Made by a program: the position numbers and the translations under genes | Shown: positions 31,833 through 39,330 of the stretch, in pieces | Position numbering within the stretch: the stretch's first letter is position 1 | How the letters are laid out: the number at the start of each line of letters is the position of its first letter | Notes under the pieces: generated by a model | The model's database searches: none | Seen by the model: the letters and a program-made list of their open reading frames with translations, nothing else | Told to the model about the DNA's origin: nothing | DNA from: an uncultured Bacilli bacterium | GTDB taxonomy: Bacteria; Bacillota_I; Bacilli_A; RF39; UBA660 | Direction: 5' to 3' | DNA length: 39,351 bases | Assembly: GCA_934162285.1 (NCBI GenBank) | Contig: CAKPHY010000013.1 | Location: 1-39,351 of the forward strand

Positions 31833-32427
31833 TATAATTTCTTATTTAGATTTTTTGTTTTCTAACGCTCATTGTGAGCTTAATTATTCTTCAGATTATG
31901 AATTATTAATAGCTGTAATGTTAAGTGCTCAGACAACGGATAAAAGAGTTAATCAAGTGACAGATATATTATTTAAAAAATATAATTCTATAGAATCTTT
32001 AGCTAACGCCGATGTTTTAGATATTGAAAATATAATAAAACCTATAGGGACATATCACGTTAAAGCTAAAAATGTTATTTTGATTGCTAAACAATTAAAG
32101 CAAAAACCTATTTGTAATGATCGTACTTATTTAGAATCATTAAGTGGAGTCGGGCGTAAGACAGCTAATGTTGTTTTAGCTGAACTTTATAATGAACCAA
32201 CATTAGCTGTTGATACTCATATTAGCCGAATAGCCAAACGTTTGGGTTTAGCTGATCCTGATGATACACCTTTAGAAGTTGAAAAAAAATTGATGGCTGT
32301 TCTTCCTAATGATCAGATAAATAAACTTCACCATCAATTAATCTTTTTTGGTAGATATCACTGCAAAGCTATCAAACCAGAGTGTAGTAATTGTCGACTA
32401 AAAAAATATTGTAACTCGTTTAAATAA
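31819..32427 (+). CDS. nth: Endonuclease III
   Basis: 202 residues. Helix-hairpin-helix with K114 in SGVGRKTAN and D132 in AVDTHISR are the catalytic lysine and aspartate (same 18-residue spacing as in E. coli Nth). The C-terminal Cys-x6-Cys-x2-Cys-x5-Cys (CKAIKPECSNCRLKKYC) binds the [4Fe-4S] cluster. It removes oxidised pyrimidines and cuts abasic sites in base-excision repair. ATG 31819 and ATG 31825 are both possible starts, both overlapping the dnaD end. A terminator follows. Confidence 0.96.
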   Translation: MKMNDIISYLDFLFSNAHCELNYSSDYELLIAVMLSAQTTDKRVNQVTDILFKKYNSIESLANADVLDIENIIKPIGTYHVKAKNVILIAKQLKQKPICNDRTYLESLSGVGRKTANVVLAELYNEPTLAVDTHISRIAKRLGLADPDDTPLEVEKKLMAVLPNDQINKLHHQLIFFGRYHCKAIKPECSNCRLKKYCNSFK

Positions 32428-32438
32428 CGAGTTTTTTT
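32413..32438 (+). terminator. Intrinsic terminator of the cca-dnaD-nth unit
   Basis: AACTCGTT (32413-32420) / AACGAGTT (32426-32433), loop TAAAT, then T run. It overlaps the nth stop. Confidence 0.85.
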
Positions 32439-32439
32439 G

Positions 32440-32468
32440 TAAAAAAAATAAGCTTTTTCAAGCTTATT
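32440..32468 (-). terminator. Intrinsic terminator of the recU-ponA unit
   Basis: Minus strand AATAAGCTT / AAGCTTATT (32460-32468 and 32447-32455 on +), loop GAAA, then T run (A8 at 32441-32448 on +). It overlaps the ponA stop at 32464-32466. Confidence 0.85.
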
Positions 32469-35400
32469 TTACGTTTACATATCTTTTTAAGACATTTTCA
32501 TAATTTTTATAACGAATAGTGTAATTAATAACATAATTACCTTCTTTAGAAGTATCAATTGAAGAAACAATTGTATCAGTTCCAGCAATCTTTATTTCTG
32601 TACTAATAGTTGCTAAATTAGTTACTGACATTAAGTTTTCTTGAACGTAGACTGGTGGGTCTGGTTCAGTATAAGTACTACCTATAGCAATATCAACATT
32701 AGATTGACCATTTAAGTAAGAAGTTATTATAACATCACTATTACTAAATGTTACAGTTACTTCAGCTCCCGAACTAGCGTTAGCACTAAAGACATCAAAT
32801 TCACTCTTTACAACGTAAGTAATGGAATCATTAGTATTAGAAACAACATGAGAATAATTGGTGTCATAAGTATAGTCAATACCTTCAAGAGTTCCATCAG
32901 CATGTTTAATATAAATACGATAACCTATATTTCCAAATAATTTTTTCTCATTTTCCATTCTTGTTTTTAAATATATTTCTAGTTGACTACTACTAGTAAA
33001 TAAAGGATTATACATATTTCTTAAATAATCTTCATTTAAAGTTTCTGGCGTTGCAATTGGTGACCAAGCAAGAGTAACTTTACCATTAGAGTAGGTACCA
33101 CTTAAATTAGTTACGTTTGCAAGTTGACTAAATCTTGTTGAGACTTCTGTAGGTTGAGTACCATCAATAAATAATTCCGTTGTACGATAATCTTTTGGTG
33201 TGTATTCACTAGGTAATTTAGCAGGATAGCTTTCTTTTTCAACTTCAACTTTAACGACATTGCTTGGCTTACTCATGAAATTATAACCTTTAAATAATTT
33301 TTTACCAACGATAACGAATAGATCACGATGACTATGATTACCACGTATAGTATGATAATCACTGTAGATACGATCATATCCGTACCAAACAGTTAAAGTA
33401 TAATCTTTATTAAAGCCAGCATACCATAAGTCACGAACAGCATATCTTGATAAATTATTTGCTTTAATTGTAGCAGGTGAGAAATCAGTTGTACCTGTTT
33501 TAGAAGCAACTGTTGCACCATTGATTGAACCGATTGCTTTTCTAAAAGTTGTAATTAGCATATCAGTTAACATATATGCTGTAGAAGCACTCATGGCTTT
33601 TTCTTTAGGAGTTACAACGTTATATTCTTCACCATTTTCAAGGTAAACAATTTTTCTAATACTATGTGGTTCAATATAATAACCACCACTTGCAATTGTT
33701 TGATAAGCACCAGCAAGGCTTAATGGACTTTCACCATTATAACCACCGATAGCATGAGCTTCATGCAATCCTTCTTCAGGATGTAAATGTAATTTTGTGA
33801 CAAAATCTTTAATATTTGATAATTTTACTGATTGAAACGTTTTTAAAGCAGGGATATTTCTGGAGTCACGAATAGCTTCTCTAGTTGTAATTATATTATC
33901 ATATCTACCATTCCAGTTGTTAAGATTTCCACCACTTGAGTATTTATATGGTTCATCGGCTATCAAATTATAGGTTGAAATATGATTGTATTCAATAGCA
34001 GGGCCATAATCAAATAAAGGTTTAGATGTTGAACCGATTTGATTTTTAGTATCCGTTGCATTATTGAAGCCACGAGCAACAGTATTACGACCACCACCGA
34101 TAGCAACAATTTCTCCAGTACCAGTTTCTAAAACGACAATACCAGCATCAACTTTAGAATTTTGCCATTTAAATAAGTCACTTGTATACATGATTTTGTC
34201 AACATATTCTTGTTTGTCACGATCCATCGTTGAATAAATATGCATTGGAGTATAGTATGGATTTAACTTTGTTTTTGTCTCTACTTCTTTAACAACAGTA
34301 TTAATAAATGCTAAATATTGTTTAGCAAGAGTATTATTTTCTTCTGTTTTCTTAAGTAGAGAAGGAACTTTTAATTGTAAAGCAATTTCTTTTTCTTCTT
34401 CAGTAATATATCCATGTAATTCCATTAAATATAGAACTTGTTCACGACGTTTTTCAGCACGATCAGGATTAATTAATGGATCATAATCATTAGGTGCTTG
34501 AAATAGTCCAGCAATTAAAGCCGCTTCAGCAAGATTTAAATCTTTAACACTTTTACCAAAGTAAACTTGACTAGCTTTTTCAACACCGTAGGTGCCACCA
34601 CCTAAATAAAATGAATTGGTATAAATTTCAATAATTTCTTTTTTAGTATAATTTCTTTCAATTTTAAATACTGATAGATAAATATCTTGGAATTTTCTTA
34701 AAATTCCTTCAATACCTGAATCAATTGTTGATGTAAAACGCATTTTACTAATTTGCATTGTTAGAGTAGAAGCACCACCAGAGTTTCTACCTAGAACTTG
34801 ACCAATACTAGCTTTAGTAAAACGTAATAAGTCAAATCCATTATGTTGAAAGAATCTTGAATCTTCAGTTGCTATAATAGCATTAACTAATACTTCTGGT
34901 AATTCTTCATAAGAAACTATTTCTCGCTTTTCACTAGCAAGTTCAGCAAATACTTTACCATCACGATCATAAATAATACTTGATTCTTGATTAGTTAATT
35001 TTTTAGGATCGTATTTAGGGGTTGCTGTTTTAACAACTACATATGCAAAAATGCCAGCAGCTATTAAACCAATAATTCCTATTGAAAAACAAACTAATAA
35101 AAATATTTTTAAACCCTTATGAGTTATAACATCATTACTATTTTTTTTCTCATTTTTATTATTACTTTTCTTTTTAGATATTAATTTTAAAATACCTGCT
35201 AAAACTAAAACCCCAAGTAAAATTAAAGCTGTTTTTTTAAACCCAAGGGCCAGAGTACCAACTATTAGAATTGCTACAACTAGTATAAATGTAAAAATAT
35301 AAATATTATATTTTTTATAAAAAGCTTTAAAATTAAAATTTTTCTTTTTAGTTTCTTTACTTTCTTTTATATTTTTTTCTTTTGAATTATTATTTTCTTT

Positions 35401-35481
35401 ATTTTTCTGAACTTCTATTTTCTTATTATCTTTTTTTATAAATTTTTGATTAGGTTTAATTTCCTTTTTCTTTTTATTCAT
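32464..35481 (-). CDS. ponA: Penicillin-binding protein 1A (bifunctional transglycosylase/transpeptidase)
   Basis: 1005 residues from ATG 35481, which has AAAGGAG upstream (a longer start at 35511 adds 10 residues and lacks this). A ~50-residue Lys/Asn-rich cytoplasmic tail and three hydrophobic segments (about 62-82, 85-100 and 123-150; most PBP1A proteins have one) come first. Then the GT51 transglycosylase domain with E206 in ATEDSRFF, the transpeptidase with S484-T-S-K487, SRN and K661-T-G663, an FN3-like module and a terminal Ig-like (DUF5011-type) domain. It polymerises and cross-links peptidoglycan at the outer face. It overlaps recU by 8 bp, as in B. subtilis recU-ponA. Confidence 0.95.
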   Translation of the reverse strand: MNKKKKEIKPNQKFIKKDNKKIEVQKNKENNNSKEKNIKESKETKKKNFNFKAFYKKYNIYIFTFILVVAILIVGTLALGFKKTALILLGVLVLAGILKLISKKKSNNKNEKKNSNDVITHKGLKIFLLVCFSIGIIGLIAAGIFAYVVVKTATPKYDPKKLTNQESSIIYDRDGKVFAELASEKREIVSYEELPEVLVNAIIATEDSRFFQHNGFDLLRFTKASIGQVLGRNSGGASTLTMQISKMRFTSTIDSGIEGILRKFQDIYLSVFKIERNYTKKEIIEIYTNSFYLGGGTYGVEKASQVYFGKSVKDLNLAEAALIAGLFQAPNDYDPLINPDRAEKRREQVLYLMELHGYITEEEKEIALQLKVPSLLKKTEENNTLAKQYLAFINTVVKEVETKTKLNPYYTPMHIYSTMDRDKQEYVDKIMYTSDLFKWQNSKVDAGIVVLETGTGEIVAIGGGRNTVARGFNNATDTKNQIGSTSKPLFDYGPAIEYNHISTYNLIADEPYKYSSGGNLNNWNGRYDNIITTREAIRDSRNIPALKTFQSVKLSNIKDFVTKLHLHPEEGLHEAHAIGGYNGESPLSLAGAYQTIASGGYYIEPHSIRKIVYLENGEEYNVVTPKEKAMSASTAYMLTDMLITTFRKAIGSINGATVASKTGTTDFSPATIKANNLSRYAVRDLWYAGFNKDYTLTVWYGYDRIYSDYHTIRGNHSHRDLFVIVGKKLFKGYNFMSKPSNVVKVEVEKESYPAKLPSEYTPKDYRTTELFIDGTQPTEVSTRFSQLANVTNLSGTYSNGKVTLAWSPIATPETLNEDYLRNMYNPLFTSSSQLEIYLKTRMENEKKLFGNIGYRIYIKHADGTLEGIDYTYDTNYSHVVSNTNDSITYVVKSEFDVFSANASSGAEVTVTFSNSDVIITSYLNGQSNVDIAIGSTYTEPDPPVYVQENLMSVTNLATISTEIKIAGTDTIVSSIDTSKEGNYVINYTIRYKNYENVLKRYVNVK

Positions 35482-36049
35482 GTTTTTCTCCTTTAAAATA
35501 GATACTATCAATTACGCTTAAATAATCGATCCTTGGATTAATTTTTTCTTTTATTAAATAGCCTTTAGCATTAAAAAAATCATAAGAAACATAACTTTTT
35601 TTATAATTTTCTAAATAATAAAGTAAATCTTTAATATCTAAATAATAAATTTCATTTAAAGATGAAAAATGAACCAAAATGAAAGCAATTCCACCATGTT
35701 CATTAACTCTTTTTAAATGCTCGATTTGATGTTTATGAATATTGATAAGAGGAAAGTTTTTTAATTTAGTTTCCTTAGCCTCAAAGTCAATGTATTTTCC
35801 TTTATAAATTCCATTATAATCAGTAGTTGAAGGAATTTTAAAATAAGCTTCCTTAATTACCCGTTCTTTTTTGCTATTAAATTCAACTTTAGAAATGGTA
35901 ATTGGTGTTGGCTTTTTATAAATAATGGCTTTGTTGATTTCTAAATAATAATTGTTAGTTAAATTTAAATCATCTTCAAAATTCATTCCACGATTTTTAT
36001 AATTAATTGCTTTAACATAATTATTATTGGCTTTTCCTGGATAATTCAT
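35474..36049 (-). CDS. recU: Holliday junction resolvase RecU
   Basis: 191 residues. N-terminal NNNYVKAINYKNRGMNFE, then the PD-(D/E)XK site: D77, E90 and K92 in TTDYNGIYKGKYIDFEAK, with the same D-13-E-2-K spacing as B. subtilis RecU (D88, E101, K103). It cuts Holliday junctions and modulates RecA. First gene of the minus-strand recU-ponA unit. RBS GGTGAA before ATG. Confidence 0.94.
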   Translation of the reverse strand: MNYPGKANNNYVKAINYKNRGMNFEDDLNLTNNYYLEINKAIIYKKPTPITISKVEFNSKKERVIKEAYFKIPSTTDYNGIYKGKYIDFEAKETKLKNFPLINIHKHQIEHLKRVNEHGGIAFILVHFSSLNEIYYLDIKDLLYYLENYKKSYVSYDFFNAKGYLIKEKINPRIDYLSVIDSIYFKGEKHE

Positions 36050-36064
36050 AATTTCACCTATTTA

Positions 36065-36093
36065 ATTATACTATATATGAGTAAAAATTTCTA
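36065..36093 (-). promoter_or_regulatory. Candidate promoter of recU-ponA
   Basis: Minus strand TATAAT (36065-36070), 17-bp spacer, TAGAAA (36088-36093; 4 of 6 match the -35 consensus). Confidence 0.5.
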
Positions 36094-36174
36094 TAAAAAT
36101 GTAATAAATTAACTATTTTTGTCGAATAAGATGAATTTAATTTTAATAGGTGTTATATTTATTTTGGTGATAAA

Positions 36175-36288
36175 ATGTCGGATCAAGAAAAAGTTAATAA
36201 AATATATAATGAAATGCTTAATAATATAAAATATGCTAAAAGCCTTGAATATATTAAAATAGTTCCTATTTTTGACAAATATAAATAA
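36175..36288 (+). CDS. Small ORF, 37 residues, hypothetical
   Basis: MSDQEKVNKIYNEMLNNIK begins a 37-residue, helix-forming, soluble peptide that ends ...VPIFDKYK. GGTGATAAA gives a good binding site 6 bp before the ATG, and TGT TATATT (36151-36159) is an extended -10 just upstream. No family is recognised. It fills most of the otherwise empty 36094-36320 gap between recU and gpsB. Support comes only from start context and an intact frame, so it may be spurious. Confidence 0.4.
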   Translation: MSDQEKVNKIYNEMLNNIKYAKSLEYIKIVPIFDKYK

Positions 36289-36375
36289 TTATTATATAAT
36301 AATTGCGCTTTAAAAATTAATTGACAAAAACCTCTTTTTTTGAGAAAATTATCTTAATAATAGAGGTGATATTTA

Positions 36376-36699
36376 ATGCTACAAGAAATCGAATTAACAA
36401 GTAAAGATATACTTAGTAAAGAGTTTAAAATTGATACTCGTGGCTATCGTCCACAAGAAGTTGATCATTTTTTAGATATCATTATTAAGGATTATGAAGT
36501 TTTTAATCGCTTGTTAAAAGAGGCAGCTAATGAGAAACAAGAATTAATTGATGAAAATATTTCTTTAAAACAAGATTTAAGAAATATGAAAGCTAAGTTA
36601 GAATTACTTGCTAACACTAAAGAAGATAATTCAAGTACAGCTGATGTACTAAGAAGACTATCTAATTTAGAAAAAATTGTATATGACAAAGATAGATAA
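36376..36699 (+). CDS. gpsB: Cell division regulator GpsB
   Basis: 107 residues, typical for GpsB. The N-terminal DivIVA-like domain (LSKEFKIDTRGYRPQEVDHFLD) and coiled coil to about 80 are followed by the C-terminal trimerisation motif VLRRLSNLEKIVYD. GpsB binds PBP1A and other wall enzymes and shifts them between septal and lateral growth; PBP1A is encoded just upstream. A TTGACA at 36321-36326 is a possible -35, but I see no good -10 behind it. RBS GAGGTGA. Its stop codon (36697-36699) lies at the very start of the RNase P RNA. Confidence 0.95.
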   Translation: MLQEIELTSKDILSKEFKIDTRGYRPQEVDHFLDIIIKDYEVFNRLLKEAANEKQELIDENISLKQDLRNMKAKLELLANTKEDNSSTADVLRRLSNLEKIVYDKDR

Positions 36700-37044
36700 T
36701 AACATTTAGGTAAACGCTGCATGAACAATGTAGAGGAAAGTCCATGCTCACACTATCTGTGATGATAGTAGTGTTCGCGCATAGGGAAAAAATAACCTAT
36801 GGTAGTTTATACTAACGGCTTCGAATAAACCGTTTAGGTTTTAGTAGATATAAAAGTGCTATAGTGACGAATTGATTTAGAAATGAATCAAGTGAGACGA
36901 CGTAAACCCCGCGAGTGAGAAACCCAAATTATGGTAGGGGAACTAATTTTGGAGAAACGAATTTAAAAATTAGATCGAAAGATAGATAAATGTTTACCAA
37001 CAAATTTATTTGTTACAGAACATGGCTTATTAATGTTATTGTTT
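36698..37044 (+). ncRNA. rnpB: RNase P RNA (bacterial type B)
   Basis: The universally conserved P4 5' strand GAGGAAAGTCCATGCTC starts at 36733 and the matching ACAGAACATGGCTTA near 37014-37028 closes it. In between, GTAGTGTTCGCGC, AGTGACGAA, GTAAACCCC, GAGTGAGAAACCCAAAT and GGTAGGGGAA match the B-type core of B. subtilis. P1 is AATAACATT (36698-36706) with AATGTTATT (37032-37040). The RNA is the catalytic part of RNase P, which trims tRNA 5' ends. The exact ends are uncertain. It starts on the last bases of gpsB and shows no U-tract terminator before rodZ. Confidence 0.95.
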
Positions 37045-37063
37045 TATAAGGAGGTTATTTTGC

Positions 37064-37477
37064 TTGAAAGATATAGGAGCAAAATTGAAAGAAGCCCGGG
37101 AAAGTATTGATATAAGTATAGAGGAAGCAGCGAATGATTTAAAAGTTACTAACAGTCAGATAGAAAATATTGAAGCTGGTAATTTAGAAGCTTTTCAAGA
37201 TATATTTTATTTAAAATACTTTATAAGAGATTATGCCAAATACTTGGGACTAAAATATGATGATTTAGTAGATGAGTTTAATGAATATCTTTTTGACTAT
37301 ACTTCTAAGATATCACTAGATGAAATAGAAGCAGCGAAAAAAGAAGAATTAAATAAAGATGATAAAATTAGATCACCATATACTATCGACTATTATAGTA
37401 AAAATAATATTTGGATCTACATTATTATAGCTCTTGCTTTAATAGCGGTAGTGGTATTAATTATGATTTTTAGATAG
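37064..37477 (+). CDS. rodZ: RodZ-like helix-turn-helix membrane protein, truncated form
   Basis: 137 residues from TTG 37064, preceded by AAGGAGG at 37048-37054. Residues 1-65 form the RodZ-type HTH_25 domain (IGAKLKEARESIDISIEEAA... FYLKYFIRDYAKYLGL), followed by a linker and one membrane helix (117-136). The extracellular DUF4115 domain that ends most RodZ proteins (~290-340 residues) is missing. RodZ links the MreB cytoskeleton to the elongasome. The rodZ-pgsA-recA order supports the identity. A generic xenobiotic-type HTH regulator is a weaker alternative. Confidence 0.85.
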   Translation: MKDIGAKLKEARESIDISIEEAANDLKVTNSQIENIEAGNLEAFQDIFYLKYFIRDYAKYLGLKYDDLVDEFNEYLFDYTSKISLDEIEAAKKEELNKDDKIRSPYTIDYYSKNNIWIYIIIALALIAVVVLIMIFR

Positions 37478-37486
37478 GAGATAAGA

Positions 37487-38086
37487 ATGAATTTACCTAA
37501 TAAACTTACATTATCAAGAATTATTTTATCATTTGTAATAATTTTATTACTTTTAACGCCTTTTGATGCTTTTGGAATTGAATTTCCTCAATTATTTGTA
37601 AATGAGTTATTAAAAGTAGATTCAAAATATGTGATTGCAGGCGTTTTATTTGTAATTGCTTCTTTAACTGATATGTTTGATGGAAAATTAGCAAGAAAAC
37701 GTAATCAAGTAACTGACTTAGGTAAAATGTTAGATGCTATTGCTGATAAAGTTTTAGTTAATTCAGTACTAGTTATTTTAGCAGCTCAAGGATATATAAG
37801 TGCTATTATTCCAACTGTGATAATTGTACGTGATGAAATTGTAAATTCAATAAAAATGTTAGCTGGTAATAAAGGTAAAGTTATTGCAGCAAGTAAACTT
37901 GGTAAAATTAAATCTGTTTGTATGATGACTGGAGTTTCATTAACATTATTTAATAACTTACCATTTGAATTATGGAATTTATATGTTTCTGATTTCTTAT
38001 TAATAATCGCTTGTGTATTATCAATTATTTCAGGAGTTCAATATTATTACGCAAATAAAAGTTTAATAATGCAAAGTGGAAAATAG
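37487..38086 (+). CDS. pgsA: CDP-diacylglycerol--glycerol-3-phosphate 3-phosphatidyltransferase
   Basis: 199 residues with several membrane helices. The CDP-alcohol phosphotransferase motif is complete: D62, D65-G66, A69-R70, G79, D83 and D87. It makes phosphatidylglycerol phosphate, the precursor of phosphatidylglycerol (the donor used by LTA synthases such as the one suggested at 10102-12003). It lies 9 bp after rodZ and is followed by a terminator and recA; cinA, which separates pgsA and recA in B. subtilis, is absent. Confidence 0.95.
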   Translation: MNLPNKLTLSRIILSFVIILLLLTPFDAFGIEFPQLFVNELLKVDSKYVIAGVLFVIASLTDMFDGKLARKRNQVTDLGKMLDAIADKVLVNSVLVILAAQGYISAIIPTVIIVRDEIVNSIKMLAGNKGKVIAASKLGKIKSVCMMTGVSLTLFNNLPFELWNLYVSDFLLIIACVLSIISGVQYYYANKSLIMQSGK

Positions 38087-38088
38087 GA

Positions 38089-38117
38089 AAAGTTATTTGG
38101 CAAAAATAACTTTTTTT
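38089..38117 (+). terminator. Intrinsic terminator after pgsA
   Basis: AAAGTTATTT (38089-38098) / AAATAACTTT (38104-38113), 5-base loop, then T run. Confidence 0.85.
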
Positions 38118-38170
38118 GTGGAAAAATTTATCTATTTTATCACTTTAATTAATATAAAATTCAATAAACT

Positions 38171-38184
38171 AAAACAAATGTTCG
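38171..38184 (+). promoter_or_regulatory. Degenerate LexA (SOS) box candidate upstream of recA
   Basis: AAAAC-AAAT-GTTCG matches the Bacillus SOS box CGAAC-N4-GTTCG at 8 of 10 fixed positions, 9 bp upstream of the -35. The right half is perfect, the left half is weak. Confidence 0.35.
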
Positions 38185-38193
38185 TATTTAATG

Positions 38194-38222
38194 TTGACAT
38201 TCTGAAACAAATGAAATATAAT
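38194..38222 (+). promoter_or_regulatory. Promoter for recA
   Basis: Perfect hexamers TTGACA (38194-38199) and TATAAT (38217-38222) with 17 bp between; RBS TTAGGAGGA precedes ATG 38251. Confidence 0.9.
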
Positions 38223-38250
38223 TTAATTAGAAGTTAGGAGGAACATACGA

Positions 38251-39267
38251 ATGGTTAAATCAACTAATGATAAAACTTTAGATCAAGTACTTGCTGACAT
38301 TGAAAAACAGTTTGGAAAAGGAGCAGTTATGAAACTTGGAGATCACCCAAATTCTCACATTGATGTAATCCCAAGTGGTTCAATATCTTTAGACATTGCT
38401 TTAGGAATTGGTGGTTATCCTAAGGGACGTATAATAGAAATATATGGTCCAGAATCTAGTGGTAAAACAACATTTGCTTTGCATGCCATTGCTGAGGCTC
38501 AAAAATTAGGTGGACGAGTAGCTTTTATTGATGCAGAACATTCTCTTGATCCGAAGTATGCAGCTAATTTGGGAGTTAATATTGAAGAACTTTTGCTCTC
38601 ACAACCGGATAATGGCGAACAAGCATTGGAAATTTGTGAGGCCTTGGTTAGAAGTGGAGCTATCAGCGTTATAGTAATTGATTCAGTTGCGGCTTTAGTC
38701 CCTCAAGCGGAAATTGAAGGGGAGATGGGCGACTCTCATGTTGGTTTGCAAGCCCGTTTAATGAGTCAGGCTTTGCGTAAATTATCAGGAGTTATTAGTA
38801 AAACTAATACTATTGCTATTTTTATTAATCAATTACGTGAAAAAGTTGGCGTTTTATTTGGCAACCCTGAAACAACTCCCGGTGGTCGTGCTTTAAAATT
38901 TTATTCTTCAATTCGTTTAGAAATAAGAAGAGCAGAACAAATTAAAAATGGGGATTCTATTGTTGGAAATAAAACCAATATCAAAGTAGTAAAAAATAAA
39001 ATGGCCCCACCTTTTAAAACTTGTACAGTTGATATTACTTATGGTCACGGTGTATCTAAGGAAGGCGAAATAATTGATTTAGCAAGTGATGCTAACATTA
39101 TTGAAAAAACTGGTGCTTGGTATTCTTACAAAGGTGAAAAACTGGGACAAGGTAAAGAAAATGTTAAAGAATTGCTTAAGAAAAATAATGATCTTTATAA
39201 AGAATTGGAAGCTAAAGTTCGTGATCATTATGGTATTACCATCGCTAAGTCAGACAAGAAAGCATAA
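38251..39267 (+). CDS. recA: Recombinase RecA
   Basis: 338 residues, full length. N-terminal helix, Walker A GPESSGKTT at 66-74, Walker B VIVIDSVAAL, the L1/L2 loops near EIEGEMGDSHVGLQARLMSQALRKL (positions about 152-176) and FGNPETTPGGRALKF (about 207-221). It coats single-stranded DNA, drives homologous pairing and promotes LexA self-cleavage. It has its own near-consensus promoter and a strong terminator. RecU and RuvX-type resolvases are encoded in the same window. Confidence 0.98.
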   Translation: MVKSTNDKTLDQVLADIEKQFGKGAVMKLGDHPNSHIDVIPSGSISLDIALGIGGYPKGRIIEIYGPESSGKTTFALHAIAEAQKLGGRVAFIDAEHSLDPKYAANLGVNIEELLLSQPDNGEQALEICEALVRSGAISVIVIDSVAALVPQAEIEGEMGDSHVGLQARLMSQALRKLSGVISKTNTIAIFINQLREKVGVLFGNPETTPGGRALKFYSSIRLEIRRAEQIKNGDSIVGNKTNIKVVKNKMAPPFKTCTVDITYGHGVSKEGEIIDLASDANIIEKTGAWYSYKGEKLGQGKENVKELLKKNNDLYKELEAKVRDHYGITIAKSDKKA

Positions 39268-39276
39268 TGCTTTCTC

Positions 39277-39311
39277 AGAGTGTTGACAAAGTTCAATACT
39301 CTTTTCTTTTT
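39277..39311 (+). terminator. Strong terminator after recA
   Basis: AGAGTGTTGA (39277-39286) / TCAATACTCT (39293-39302), one G-T pair, loop CAAAGT, followed by TTTCTTTTT. A smaller palindrome GAAAGCA-TAA-TGCTTTC (39258-39274) overlaps the recA stop. Confidence 0.85.
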
Positions 39312-39321
39312 AGAAAAGATG

Positions 39322-39330
39322 TGATAAAAT
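39322..39330 (+). promoter_or_regulatory. Possible extended -10 for the next gene outside the window
   Basis: TGA TAAAAT at 39322-39330 after the recA terminator. The gene it would serve lies beyond the window edge, and no clear -35 is visible. Confidence 0.35.

Noticed and set aside
36492..36728. 78-residue minus-strand ORF
   Set aside because: Antisense to gpsB and RNase P RNA; composition follows the opposite gene.
39283..39288. TTGACA as a -35 for the gene after recA
   Set aside because: It is part of the 10-bp stem of the recA terminator, and no -10 lies 16-18 bp downstream.
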